A stretch of DNA of 14,924 nt from CAMYMG01 sp038259455 (GTDB lineage: Bacteria > Pseudomonadota > Alphaproteobacteria > Rhizobiales > Rhizobiaceae). Where the stretch lies: contig JBBSOT010000086.1 in assembly GCA_038259455.1 (NCBI GenBank), positions 1 through 14,924 of the forward strand, given 5' to 3'. The notes beneath the pieces are model-generated. The model was not told the DNA's origin, did not search any database, and was given only the letters and a program-made list of their open reading frames with translations. This document shows, piece after piece, positions 6,532 to 14,009 of the stretch; within the stretch, counting starts at the first letter, position 1; each line of letters begins with the position of its first letter. The position numbers were made by a program, and so were the translations under genes.

Positions 6532-6855
6532 CTATTGCATCATGGAAGCAATGTACTCGATGATGTCGTCGATCTGCTGCTGCGACGCATCAAAAACAGG
6601 CATACCCGGATGGCCTGTATCGATGGAGCCAATGAATGTCTCTTCTAGTGCATCGATTGGAAATCGCTCCGAAAGGGTTCGGAAGGGGGGCGCCTTCGGA
6701 TGAGAACTTTCACCTGCAGGGCCAATGGCATGGCAGCCAGAGCAATTCTGTAATGCTAGTGCCTTTCCGCGCATCACAGAGTCGTCCGCCTTGGCTACGT
6801 CAGCAACGGCAATCGTGGAAATAGCTATAATGCAAAGGCAAACGAGTGATCGCAT
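6532..6855 (-). CDS. periplasmic class I-type monohaem cytochrome c
   Basis: From the ATG at 6855 this is a 107-residue protein with a signal peptide (MRSLVCLCIIAISTIAVADVAKA, probable cleavage before DDS). It has one haem-attachment motif CSGCH at residues 38-42 and a distal methionine in HPGMPVF near residue 85, the expected axial ligand. The C-terminal helix (QQQIDDIIEYIASMM) is typical of small soluble cytochromes c. It should carry electrons between membrane complexes in the periplasm; its partners are not encoded here. The frame is open further up to 6999, but the added residues would put a long non-signal stretch in front of a clear signal peptide, so I chose 6855. A GGAG lies 11 bases before that ATG. 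The TAG stop is at 6532-6534. Confidence 0.87.
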   Translation of the reverse strand: MRSLVCLCIIAISTIAVADVAKADDSVMRGKALALQNCSGCHAIGPAGESSHPKAPPFRTLSERFPIDALEETFIGSIDTGHPGMPVFDASQQQIDDIIEYIASMMQ

Positions 6856-7016
6856 TCGGCACAATGCTCCATTTTCTTGGCAGTTAGATCCACCAGGCAG
6901 ATCCCGACAGTTGATCCTGTTTTCGGTATCTAGACCCGAAATCGATTGGACCACGGCCTTCGTTCGGGCGATACTGCGCTCATGGACAGAAATCAGCAAG
7001 CTCGTCCAAGAAACTC

Positions 7017-7165
7017 TTCGACCTTCAGCGACCGGGTTCGCCTCAGGTCGACAGCTTCACGGTTGTCGGACTGAATAAGGATGAGATGAACACCCCGTCC
7101 GATGTGCAGAGCTTGCAATTAGCCGGTCCTCAGACCTGGCGGGCACGAACGCCCGTGGCGCCGGA
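7017..7165 (+). other. unassigned open stretch with protein-like composition
   Basis: Frame 3 reads FDLQRPGSPQVDSFTVVGLN and then KDEMNTPSDVQSLQLAGPQTW before a stop at 7164-7166 or nearby. It has no start codon or ribosome binding site of its own and I do not recognise the family. Given the debris on both sides it may be another gene scrap, or chance. Confidence 0.2.
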
Positions 7166-7375
7166 TTGATCGCAACTGGCGGCCAACTGGCACCCCGCCG
7201 CGGTTGCAATCCCCGTGACCTCGGCGATGACGGGCTTCGGGCAATTCACGATGCCTTGCATTACGCCCGAACACATCGTCATGACTTTCGTGAAATAGGC
7301 CCGGCGACTCCAGCGGCCCATATAGCGCTCATAGGCGTCGCTCATACCCCAGAGATTTTGGTCCTGCGTAGGCAT
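7130..7375 (-). pseudogene. chimeric remnant: methyltransferase N-terminus joined to enoyl-CoA hydratase core
   Basis: The frame encodes 81 residues. Residues 1-24 (MPTQDQNLWGMSDAYERYMGRWSRR) match the N-terminal pattern of SAM-dependent methyltransferases that begin DAYERYMGRWSR. From residue 25 the sequence changes to AYFTKVMTMCSGVMQGIVNC and then PKPVIAEVTGIATAAGCQL, the oxyanion-hole region of the enoyl-CoA hydratase/isomerase family, where AxGxG-type loops bind the CoA thioester. It breaks off after AASCD, where hydratases continue LAIA. The joint at about 7303 is in frame. No good ribosome binding site precedes the ATG. Both parents are far shorter than their families (over 200 residues), so this is debris from at least two deletions. 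Confidence 0.6.
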
Positions 7376-7579
7376 TTAGAACGAGTTCCATCCACCCGTG
7401 CCCCACGCTCATCTTGCGGCAGGACAGCAGGGATGTCACGTCCCGGATTCCGAAGTGTGTTGACGGTCGATTCTGCGGCGGAGCCGCATCGAGTTTGTGC
7501 TCGGCTCGCCATGTCAGCTTCCAAGAAGCCGTGAGTGTCATCTCTTCGGCCGAAGCGAGGCGCAAAGCGGAGCGAACAG

Positions 7580-7627
7580 TCGCTGCGAAACATCGAGGAA
7601 CTGCTCTACGAACGTGGCATGGAGATT
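7580..7627 (+). pseudogene. IS6-family transposase scrap
   Basis: Frame 2 reads SLRNIEELLYERGMEID, matching the conserved helix-turn-helix segment of IS6-family transposases (typically SLRNVEELL-ERG-DISHETV). The match ends after the codon for D at about 7628-7630, and the frame then runs through unrelated sequence to a TGA at 7679. No catalytic DDE residues remain. It is a relic of an insertion sequence lost from this spot. Confidence 0.6.
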
Positions 7628-7703
7628 GACCGTGAACCCAACCAGCGGGAGAACTTCCACTTTACGGCATTGCCAGTTTGAACTGATCTCTCAGAGTTCG
7701 TGC

Positions 7704-7721
7704 AAGGAGTCTCAACTCCTT
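7704..7721. repeat. 7-bp stem-loop downstream of the ABC operon
   Basis: AAGGAGT and ACTCCTT form a perfect stem around a CTCA loop. It lies about 185 bp after the stop of the ATPase gene in the direction of its transcription. There is no T-run, so a terminator role is doubtful. The rest of 7631-7905 shows no recognisable gene on either strand. Confidence 0.3.
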
Positions 7722-7905
7722 TCGTGTCGCACTGCTTGCTTTCAGATGAGCAAACGAAGGCAATACGCGGCGCTTCAAAGCTACGGTCGGCAATATGCAC
7801 TGCCGTTTTAATACGCGACCGCCGTCAACAGTTATTACCGAAGATCTGGTTTGAACCGACCTGATGCATTCAATAAAGGCCACCAAAGACGGCAGCCTTC
7901 GGAGG

Positions 7906-8586
7906 CTATCCCGTAACTCTTCCGTCACCTACCAGAACCTGGCGCTGGCATCTGGCGGCGATTTTCTCGTCATGTGTCGAAATCAGAAAGGTCGTACCTT
8001 CGTCTCGATTGATCTCACTGAGCAGTTCCATGACTTGGTTGGCCGAGGCCCGGTCGAGGTTGCCCGTTGGCTCGTCGGCGAGCACGAGTTCAGGCCGATT
8101 CATCAACGCGCGGGCCACCGCCACCCGCTGCTTCTGCCCGCCGGAAAGATTGGTTGAAGGAAAATCGATCCGGTTGGCGAGCCCCATTCTTACAAGGAGA
8201 TCACGCCCCCGCGATCGGGCGGCCACCGTCTCGCGACCTTCGTATACAGCGGTTGGAAAGATCACGTTCTCCAGCGCCGTGAAGTCGGGCATCAGATTGT
8301 GAAACTGGAAGACGAATCCGATATGTAGGTTGCGAAAAGCCGTCAGTTCCTGATCGCTTGCCTGCGTGAGTTCCTCGCCGAGCATCGTGTAGCCCCCGGA
8401 CGTTGGCTGCATCAGCGTTCCGAGAATAGTCAGTAGTGTGCTTTTGCCCGAGCCCGAAGGGCCGAGCAGCGCCGTCATTTCGCCACGTTCCATGGTCAGG
8501 TCGAGATCTTTCAGAACCTTTGTTTCGGCCTCGCCATGCCCGAAGGTCTTGCACAGGTCGCGCACGATCAGAAGCTGTCCTTTCAT
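7906..8586 (-). CDS. ABC transporter ATP-binding protein, MacB/LolD/DevA type
   Basis: This 226-residue cytoplasmic ATPase powers the FtsX-like permease encoded just upstream. All nucleotide-binding motifs are present: Walker A GPSGSGKST at 42-50, Q-loop FVFQFHNLMP with Q94, signature LSGGQKQR from 147, Walker B LVLADEPTG at 167-175 and switch histidine STHD at 203-206. The length and sequence class are those of the LolD/MacB/DevA group, which drive mechanotransmission-type exporters and not channel-type importers. Its ATG at 8586 overlaps the TGA of the permease gene by four bases (ATGA), so translation is coupled. It is the last gene of the operon. Confidence 0.92.
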   Translation of the reverse strand: MKGQLLIVRDLCKTFGHGEAETKVLKDLDLTMERGEMTALLGPSGSGKSTLLTILGTLMQPTSGGYTMLGEELTQASDQELTAFRNLHIGFVFQFHNLMPDFTALENVIFPTAVYEGRETVAARSRGRDLLVRMGLANRIDFPSTNLSGGQKQRVAVARALMNRPELVLADEPTGNLDRASANQVMELLSEINRDEGTTFLISTHDEKIAARCQRQVLVGDGRVTG

Positions 8587-9791
8587 TGGCCGATCGCAGT
8601 AACTGGATCAAGACGCGAGGCAGCGCGTGCTGGCAGGATGGCCGCAAGGGTCGCGCTGATGACGGTCAGCAGGATCGCGAGGCCATAAGCACCTTGGGAG
8701 ACGTCTATCGGGAGATCGCCCGGCTTGAACGACTCGCGTCCGGGAAAGGCAAGGAGCACTGCATATCCGATGCCGGCTCCAAGCAGCGCTCCCGCTAGGC
8801 CGATTATGGCGCCCTGCATCACGAACACGAACACCACAAACGATCGCGGCGCACCCATTGCACGCATGATGCCGATTTCAGGGCGCCGGCGATAGGTTGA
8901 CAGCAGCAGCGCCGATGCCACCCCGATGACGATTGTAATGAGTGCGAAGGATTTAAGCATGAGGCCCGTCTGAGCCTGTGCCTTGAGCCCGTCTAAAAGT
9001 TGAGCGGCGTTCTCGGTCCAAGAAGTAGCCGGGAGGCCGGTTATCGCCTCGATGCGCGCTGCCGTTGCATCCGCTTGATAAAGATCGGCCAGTTTTATCT
9101 CGATCTTGGATACGCCTTGCGGCATTGCCAAAAGGGTGCGCGCCGTGGCCAAACTGACATAGGCTTGGCGGCGATCGGGACCGCCGGAGCCCGTTTCATA
9201 GATACCCGATACGACCAGTGACTGATCGATCCCCGTCTCCGCCTGCAGCCGCACGGCCTGTCCGAGACGGAGATTCATGTCGTCCGCCAGCTTCTTACCG
9301 ATCAGAATCCTGCCCGCGCCGAGTTCTACGGTTCCTTCGATCAGATAGCTCTTCAGGTTGATGATGGCGGACACCTTGTCCGCTTCCACGCCGGTAACGC
9401 TTACCTGGGCTATCTGCGCGCCGCGCCTCAGGAAGCCCCCGCCCGTGATTTCCTGCGATGTCGCGGTGACACCCGGTAGCTTCTCGATGATTGGGATAAA
9501 GGCATCGGTGTTTGGAAGCCGTGCTGTGTGACTGGCGTCCTTCTCCTGGACGAGCAGGATAACACCAGGCACATCGCCAAGCAGCAGGACCGGGTCGCGC
9601 GCCTCGGCCTCGATTGTCACATGGGAGAGATCGCCGGCCGTACGCGACAGGATGTACTCGGCCAGACCGCCGATCAGCGCGCTCATGAAAATGAAAATGA
9701 ACACACCAACCGCGACGCCAAAAACGAGAAGCGACGTCTGCGCCTTGTTCGCGGTCAGATAACGGATTGCGATCTTAAGGGCGTAGCGCAT
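8583..9791 (-). CDS. FtsX/MacB-family ABC exporter permease
   Basis: This 402-residue inner-membrane protein has the topology of the MacB/LolCE/DevC group. One membrane segment lies near the N-terminus (about 20-42), then a large periplasmic domain (about 45-275), then three C-terminal membrane segments (about 283-300, 317-349, 366-388). Between the second and third lies RRRPEIGIMRAMGAPRSF, the cytoplasmic coupling segment (E-I-G-x-x-R-A-x-G) that contacts the ATPase in this family. These permeases do not carry the substrate through a channel. They push substrates or lipids outward by moving the periplasmic domain, together with an adaptor. The start is 2 bp after the adaptor stop, and the end overlaps the ATPase start. 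The cargo cannot be told from sequence. Confidence 0.9.
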   Translation of the reverse strand: MRYALKIAIRYLTANKAQTSLLVFGVAVGVFIFIFMSALIGGLAEYILSRTAGDLSHVTIEAEARDPVLLLGDVPGVILLVQEKDASHTARLPNTDAFIPIIEKLPGVTATSQEITGGGFLRRGAQIAQVSVTGVEADKVSAIINLKSYLIEGTVELGAGRILIGKKLADDMNLRLGQAVRLQAETGIDQSLVVSGIYETGSGGPDRRQAYVSLATARTLLAMPQGVSKIEIKLADLYQADATAARIEAITGLPATSWTENAAQLLDGLKAQAQTGLMLKSFALITIVIGVASALLLSTYRRRPEIGIMRAMGAPRSFVVFVFVMQGAIIGLAGALLGAGIGYAVLLAFPGRESFKPGDLPIDVSQGAYGLAILLTVISATLAAILPARAASRLDPVTAIGQ

Positions 9792-9793
9792 GG

Positions 9794-10999
9794 CTACTGT
9801 CCCGCGTTCGCGACGCTCTGACCGTCAACAAGGCCATCCGCGTCAACGATCAGCCTGTCGCCGGCCTTTAGTCCTCCCGTGACGACCAGCCGGTCCGCAG
9901 GCCAGTCGATCACGCTGACCTGTAGCCGCTTCGCCTTCGAGTTCTCCACAACGAATACGGCCGGCGCCGCACCGGCAGTGACGATGGCGGAACGCGGGGC
10001 CGATATCGCGTCTTCCCGTTGATCGACGATAATGTTGGCAGTGACCGTGAGGCCCACCGGCGCCTGTTGCGGTTCGATGAATGCGATCTTGACTGCAAGG
10101 CCGCCCGTGTCGGCATCGACAACCGGGGCAACAAAGCTGACACGCCCTTTCAGCGTGCGTTGCTCGCCGGTCAGCTGCAAAAGGGCCGGCATGCCCGTCT
10201 TGATTTGAGTCGCATAGGATTCGTCGACATCCGTCTCGACGACCAGTTGGCGCATGTCGGCCAAAGAAAAAAGCGGCGTCGAGAGATCGACGACTTGGCC
10301 CGGCTCGACGCCACGCGTCAGGATGGTTCCGGCAATGGGCGCGATGATGCGGAACTTCGTCAGTTGGAACTGAGCCTGGTCGACCAGAGCACGCAGCCTG
10401 TCGACCTCCCGGTTCGCACGCTCCATAAGCCTTTGCGAATCCTCAAGCGCCACGCGCGAGACGTTATTCCCGAGCGCCTCGGTACGGCTGAGGGCATCGC
10501 GCGCCTGTGTCTGTGCGACCAGCACTTGATCCAGCGCCGCAACAGCCTGCCGGAGGACCGCCTGCTGAGAGGTGTCGTCGAGGCGCGCGAGAGTTGTTCC
10601 TTGGGCAACGACATCCCCCTCATCGGCCAAAGGCGCGACCAAAGTTCCCGCCACGGTCGACGTGACTGAAACCGAATGGAGCGCCTCGATTCTCCCGTTG
10701 ACGGCCAGCACGCGGGTAATGGGGCCCGGCGATACGACTTCGACAACAACTGGCACCAAACCGATTTTCCAAGGCTGTGCGTAGAACAACCAGCTACCAA
10801 AGCCTCCCACAGCCGCCAATCCAAGCCACAGGCCCCAGCGTCGCCACAGCGACGGCTTCGCGTGGATCAAAGGTCCCACCGGCAAGGCGACCAGCGCATA
10901 GGATCTCGGCCTATCCAGCGTATGCGTGGAAACACCAGGCGACGTGTCGCCGCCCTTGTCAGGCTCCGCAGTCAGTTCGATCTGCAGATTCTTTTGCAT
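9794..10999 (-). CDS. periplasmic adaptor (HlyD/MacA/DevB-type membrane fusion protein)
   Basis: This 401-residue adaptor is anchored in the inner membrane and bridges the permease to an outer-membrane channel. A cytoplasmic N-terminal tail of about 50 residues precedes one membrane segment at about 55-72. The first half of the lipoyl domain follows (about 105-141, with SVTSTVAGTLVAPLADEGDV and VAQGTTLARLDD), then a coiled-coil hairpin at about 143-215, the second lipoyl half (FRIIAPIAGTILTRGVEPGQ at about 216-235), a beta-barrel domain and a membrane-proximal domain to the end. The long cytoplasmic tail is more than most MacA proteins have. It is the first gene of the operon. No TolC-like gene is nearby, so the complex probably borrows one. 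The ATG at 10999 has a GGAG 11 bases upstream, rather far. Confidence 0.9.
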   Translation of the reverse strand: MQKNLQIELTAEPDKGGDTSPGVSTHTLDRPRSYALVALPVGPLIHAKPSLWRRWGLWLGLAAVGGFGSWLFYAQPWKIGLVPVVVEVVSPGPITRVLAVNGRIEALHSVSVTSTVAGTLVAPLADEGDVVAQGTTLARLDDTSQQAVLRQAVAALDQVLVAQTQARDALSRTEALGNNVSRVALEDSQRLMERANREVDRLRALVDQAQFQLTKFRIIAPIAGTILTRGVEPGQVVDLSTPLFSLADMRQLVVETDVDESYATQIKTGMPALLQLTGEQRTLKGRVSFVAPVVDADTGGLAVKIAFIEPQQAPVGLTVTANIIVDQREDAISAPRSAIVTAGAAPAVFVVENSKAKRLQVSVIDWPADRLVVTGGLKAGDRLIVDADGLVDGQSVANAGQ

Positions 11000-11274
11000 G
11001 CGCGGATTATCTCCAGGGTCAGTGGGTATGGCGCAACCATCCTTTTGGAAGACATTGATAGGGCCAATGAACCTAGTGCGGATTTCTCCTGGCCGCTTTG
11101 ACTCGCATCAGCCCGACAGGCCACGCCGTCATTCGTCGGATTGCCCCTCGCCGAGCCCTACAACTTCTAATAAGCAGTCACCCGCACCTTCTCGGATCGG
11201 GATTGTGTGCCAAAACAAACATGACCAGTTGATTCCGGGAGAGACGGAAGACCGCCCGGAGGGTGACGACCATA
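11000..11274. other. non-coding stretch upstream of the exporter operon
   Basis: No supported gene on either strand. It must contain the promoter of the adaptor-permease-ATPase operon, but I see no clear -35/-10 pair. A TTGATAGGGCCAAT sequence near 11054 has only one good FNR-type half-site. Confidence 0.35.
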
Positions 11275-11670
11275 CTATTCGGTCGTTTTTCCGTCGAAGT
11301 GCTCCGACGAGGACTCTGCCTCAGCCTTTTTGGCTTGAACCAGTTGGTCTCGATGGTTTGGCGGTCCGTAGAGCGTGTAAACCTTCATGCGCTTGCGTCC
11401 GGTATTGATCAGATTGTGCAGCGCTCCTGCAGGGACGAGCATCGCGTCGCCAGACTTGACCTTGTGTGTGCTGCCATCGATGACGATCTTGCCTTTCCCC
11501 TTCTCCACCCTGAAGAATTGGTCGCGTGACTTGTGGGTTTCGGCCCCGATTTCCTGGCCACGCTCGAGCGACATAAGGACCAGTTGCAGGTAGTGACCGG
11601 TGTAGAGCACGTGGCGGTAATCCCTGTTCTCAGCAGTCAGATCCTCGATATTCGCCACATAACCTTTCAT
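11275..11670 (-). CDS. cupin-domain protein
   Basis: From the ATG at 11670 this is a 131-residue single-domain cupin. Motif 1 is recognisable around GQEIGAETHKSRDQFFRVEK (residues 38-57), with H46 and E56 as candidate metal ligands. Motif 2 fits the consensus G(x)5PxG(x)2H(x)3N exactly as GDAMLVPAGALHNLIN (74-89), with H85 as a ligand. The C-terminal tail is charged and probably disordered. The frame is open to 11709, but a GGAGAG lies six bases before the ATG at 11670 and the family usually begins MKGYV- or similar, so I chose this start. Small stand-alone cupins of this type often bind metals or sense small molecules; no substrate can be named. An FNR/FixK-like box lies upstream at 11746-11759. 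Confidence 0.88.
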   Translation of the reverse strand: MKGYVANIEDLTAENRDYRHVLYTGHYLQLVLMSLERGQEIGAETHKSRDQFFRVEKGKGKIVIDGSTHKVKSGDAMLVPAGALHNLINTGRKRMKVYTLYGPPNHRDQLVQAKKAEAESSSEHFDGKTTE

Positions 11671-11709
11671 GCTGGTCTCTCCGGTCTGGCGGGAAACGGA
11701 GGCCCGCAC

Positions 11710-12540
11710 CAGCCTGACACTGACGCCTTTTTCTAACGCCAGCTTTGATACAGATCAGTTTTAGGGCGCACCGAATGTTGAGTGATCGGCGACCGACGCG
11801 ACCGACAAGACATCTCCCGAAAAACCGCATGTCTTGAAAATCTGCATCAAGCTTCAGCTGATTGCAGGGCTCTCATCGCGTTCAGCATCCCGCACGCCGG
11901 GAAGGTGGTAGCAGCCGCCGACCACCGGATCGCCCTTCCTTCATATGGCCTCAAGGATGTACTTTATTGCGTTTCCGGATCGGGCTTCGTGGAGGGCGAC
12001 GGCGTAGGTAAGTCGAATGTCTGGTTCCAGGAAAGAACGAAGGAGACCTGGATGGCCGAAACGAGGGCGCAAAGCGGCCGACCGGGTCGACCCACTCCAA
12101 AAGTCAGGTAACGGTTAAGGGCGGACGGATTGAAGGTGGGCCGGTCATGTCGATGGTGTGGCTAATTAAACGGCGCCGGACGATTGCGGCCATTTGGGTC
12201 TGCTAAGCGCCCCCATTCAAGACGTTCAGGCAAAGCTTGCCTTTGCCCAGAAGTGGACGTACGGGCGGAATCCGGTGAACGGCAGCAACGCACCGCCATC
12301 TCCCTCGTTCAGAAGCAGTTCACTCCCAATCAGGACTCGACGTTGCGTCTACCATCCCCCGATTCTCCCGGCTCAGGGAACCACCTCTCCTCCGCATTCT
12401 CGCAAAAGCGCGCGTGGATGCTTCGTGAAGCAGCGGCGCTGCGACGTTTGTGAAGACAATCATCATGTCCATCGACATCCCCCCACCTCGACGATCGCCA
12501 GATCGTATCCAGCAGGAATCAGATCACCATAGCAGGGAAA
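11710..12540. other. 831-bp stretch without a recognisable gene
   Basis: Short frames exist on both strands, but none has a good start, ribosome binding site or family resemblance, and several overlap each other. A minus-strand frame ending near 11945 contains YAVALHEARSGNAIKYILEA, which looks protein-like but is unassigned. The first 50 bp hold the likely cupin promoter. The remainder looks like degraded DNA between two gene blocks. Confidence 0.45.
11746..11759 (-). promoter_or_regulatory. FNR/FixK-like box upstream of the cupin gene
   Basis: TTGATACAGATCAG matches the FNR/FixK consensus TTGAT-N4-ATCAA at nine of ten positions, failing only at the last base. It is centred about 82 bp upstream of the cupin ATG. 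With class II spacing the -10 would be CAGTGT at 11723-11718, a poor match, so the call is weaker than the one at ftsH. Confidence 0.35.
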
Positions 12541-13998
12541 TCACCACGGCAGCGAGAAGGTCTTGACGTTGGTGAAGCTCTTCATGGCCTCGATCACGCC
12601 TTCCTTGTAGCCGTTGCCGCTGTCCTTGATGCCGCCGAAGGGGCTCATCTCGATGCGGTAGCCGGGGACTTCCCAGATGTTGACGGTGCCGACGTTCAAG
12701 CCGGCGATGTATTTCTGCATGCGGCGGTAGTCGTTGGTACAGACGCCGGACGAGAGGCCGAAGGCGGTGGAGTTGGAGAGCGCGATCATCGCGTCGTCAT
12801 CGTCGGGGCCACGCACGATGGGCACGATCGGACCGAAGGTCTCCTCCATCACCAGTTCGGAGGCGTGCGGCACGCGGTCGACGACGATGGCGGGCAGCAG
12901 CGCGCCCTTGCGGCCGGGGTTGTAGAGGATCTCGGCGCCGGCTTCGGCAGCCTTGTGGACGCGATCCTCGAACAGTTTTGCGGCGCGCTCGTGTACGACG
13001 GTGCCGAGTTGGGTGGCCATGTCCATCGGGTCGCCGAATGTCAGCTTCTTCGCGCGCTCCAGCACCATCGGGACAAAACGGTCGGCGATGGAGGACTGGA
13101 CGAGGATGCGCTTGACCGCCGTGCAGCGCTGGCCGGAGTTTTTGGTGGCTCCGGCCACCGCCAGGTCCGCTGCCTTGGCCAGATCGTCGTCCGACAGATC
13201 GTTCAGGATGATCAGCGGGTCGTTGCCTCCGAGTTCGAGCACCTGACGCTTGTAGCCGGCCTTCGACGCGATCAGCTTGCCGACCGGCACACCGCCGGTG
13301 AAGGTGATCAGGTCGATGTTCGGGTTGGTGATCATCTCGTCGCCGATATCCTTCGGCCAGCCGGTGACGACGGAAAGCATCTCGGGCGGCAGGCCGGCCT
13401 CGTAGAGGATGTCGGCGAGGATCAGCGCGGTCATCGGCGTCAGCTCGGTCGGCTTGACGACGATGCAGTTGTTGGTGGCAATGGCCGGCGCGATCTTGTG
13501 CGACACCATGTTGAGCGGATGGTTGAACGGCGTGATCGCCGAGAGGACGCCCTGCAGCGGCTCGCGCGTCGTGAAGATCTTGCGCGCCTTGCCGTGCGGG
13601 GTGAGGTCGCAGGAAAAGATCTGGCCATCGTCCTGGATGACCATCTGGCCGGTCAGCGTGAACACGTCGTAGGCGCGACCGACCTCGTAGAGCGAGTCCT
13701 GCTTGGAGATGCCGAGTTCGAGCGTGACGAGGTCGGAGATCTCGTCCTTTCGGCTGTTGAGCATCTCGGCGGTTGTGAGCAGAATCTTCTGCCGCTCGTA
13801 GCGCGTCAGCTTCGATCTGTAGCCGGCGGCAATGTCGAGGGCCTGCCTGGCATGCCTGGCATTGCCGGCTGGTACCGTGCCGACCACCGTGTCGCTCCAC
13901 GGATAGCGCACCTCCAGCACGTCGTCGGCGTCGACCTTTCGGCCGGCGATGCGCATCGGCTCGTGGCGGACCTTTATGGACGGATCGAGCTTGGTCAT
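12541..13998 (-). CDS. phnY: phosphonoacetaldehyde dehydrogenase
   Basis: This 485-residue NAD-dependent aldehyde dehydrogenase oxidises phosphonoacetaldehyde to phosphonoacetate. ALDH landmarks: TPFNHPLNMVSHKIAPAI at 156-173 with N159, VVKPTELTP from 180, VLELGGNDP with general base E255, NSGQRCTAVKR with catalytic C292, and EETFGPIVP. R108 and R291 sit where arginines are reported to hold the phosphonate group in the Sinorhizobium enzyme (from memory). The assignment to PhnY among ALDHs rests on length, sequence pattern and above all on the upstream phosphonoacetate hydrolase gene, 11 bp away. GAGGA of the ribosome binding site overlaps the stop codon of phnA, which indicates one transcript. 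Codon use is G+C-rich like the neighbouring phnA and unlike the cargo gene at 2813-3742. Confidence 0.88.
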   Translation of the reverse strand: MTKLDPSIKVRHEPMRIAGRKVDADDVLEVRYPWSDTVVGTVPAGNARHARQALDIAAGYRSKLTRYERQKILLTTAEMLNSRKDEISDLVTLELGISKQDSLYEVGRAYDVFTLTGQMVIQDDGQIFSCDLTPHGKARKIFTTREPLQGVLSAITPFNHPLNMVSHKIAPAIATNNCIVVKPTELTPMTALILADILYEAGLPPEMLSVVTGWPKDIGDEMITNPNIDLITFTGGVPVGKLIASKAGYKRQVLELGGNDPLIILNDLSDDDLAKAADLAVAGATKNSGQRCTAVKRILVQSSIADRFVPMVLERAKKLTFGDPMDMATQLGTVVHERAAKLFEDRVHKAAEAGAEILYNPGRKGALLPAIVVDRVPHASELVMEETFGPIVPIVRGPDDDDAMIALSNSTAFGLSSGVCTNDYRRMQKYIAGLNVGTVNIWEVPGYRIEMSPFGGIKDSGNGYKEGVIEAMKSFTNVKTFSLPW

Positions 13999-14009
13999 CG
14001 GATCGGTCC

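Noticed and set aside
6856..6999. N-terminal extension of the cytochrome c frame to 6999
   Set aside because: A proper signal peptide starts at the ATG at 6855. The extension would bury it behind 48 polar residues.
7662..7928. 88-residue minus-strand frame starting inside the end of the ABC ATPase gene
   Set aside because: GTG start inside another gene, no motif, low-complexity residue mix; most likely a chance frame.
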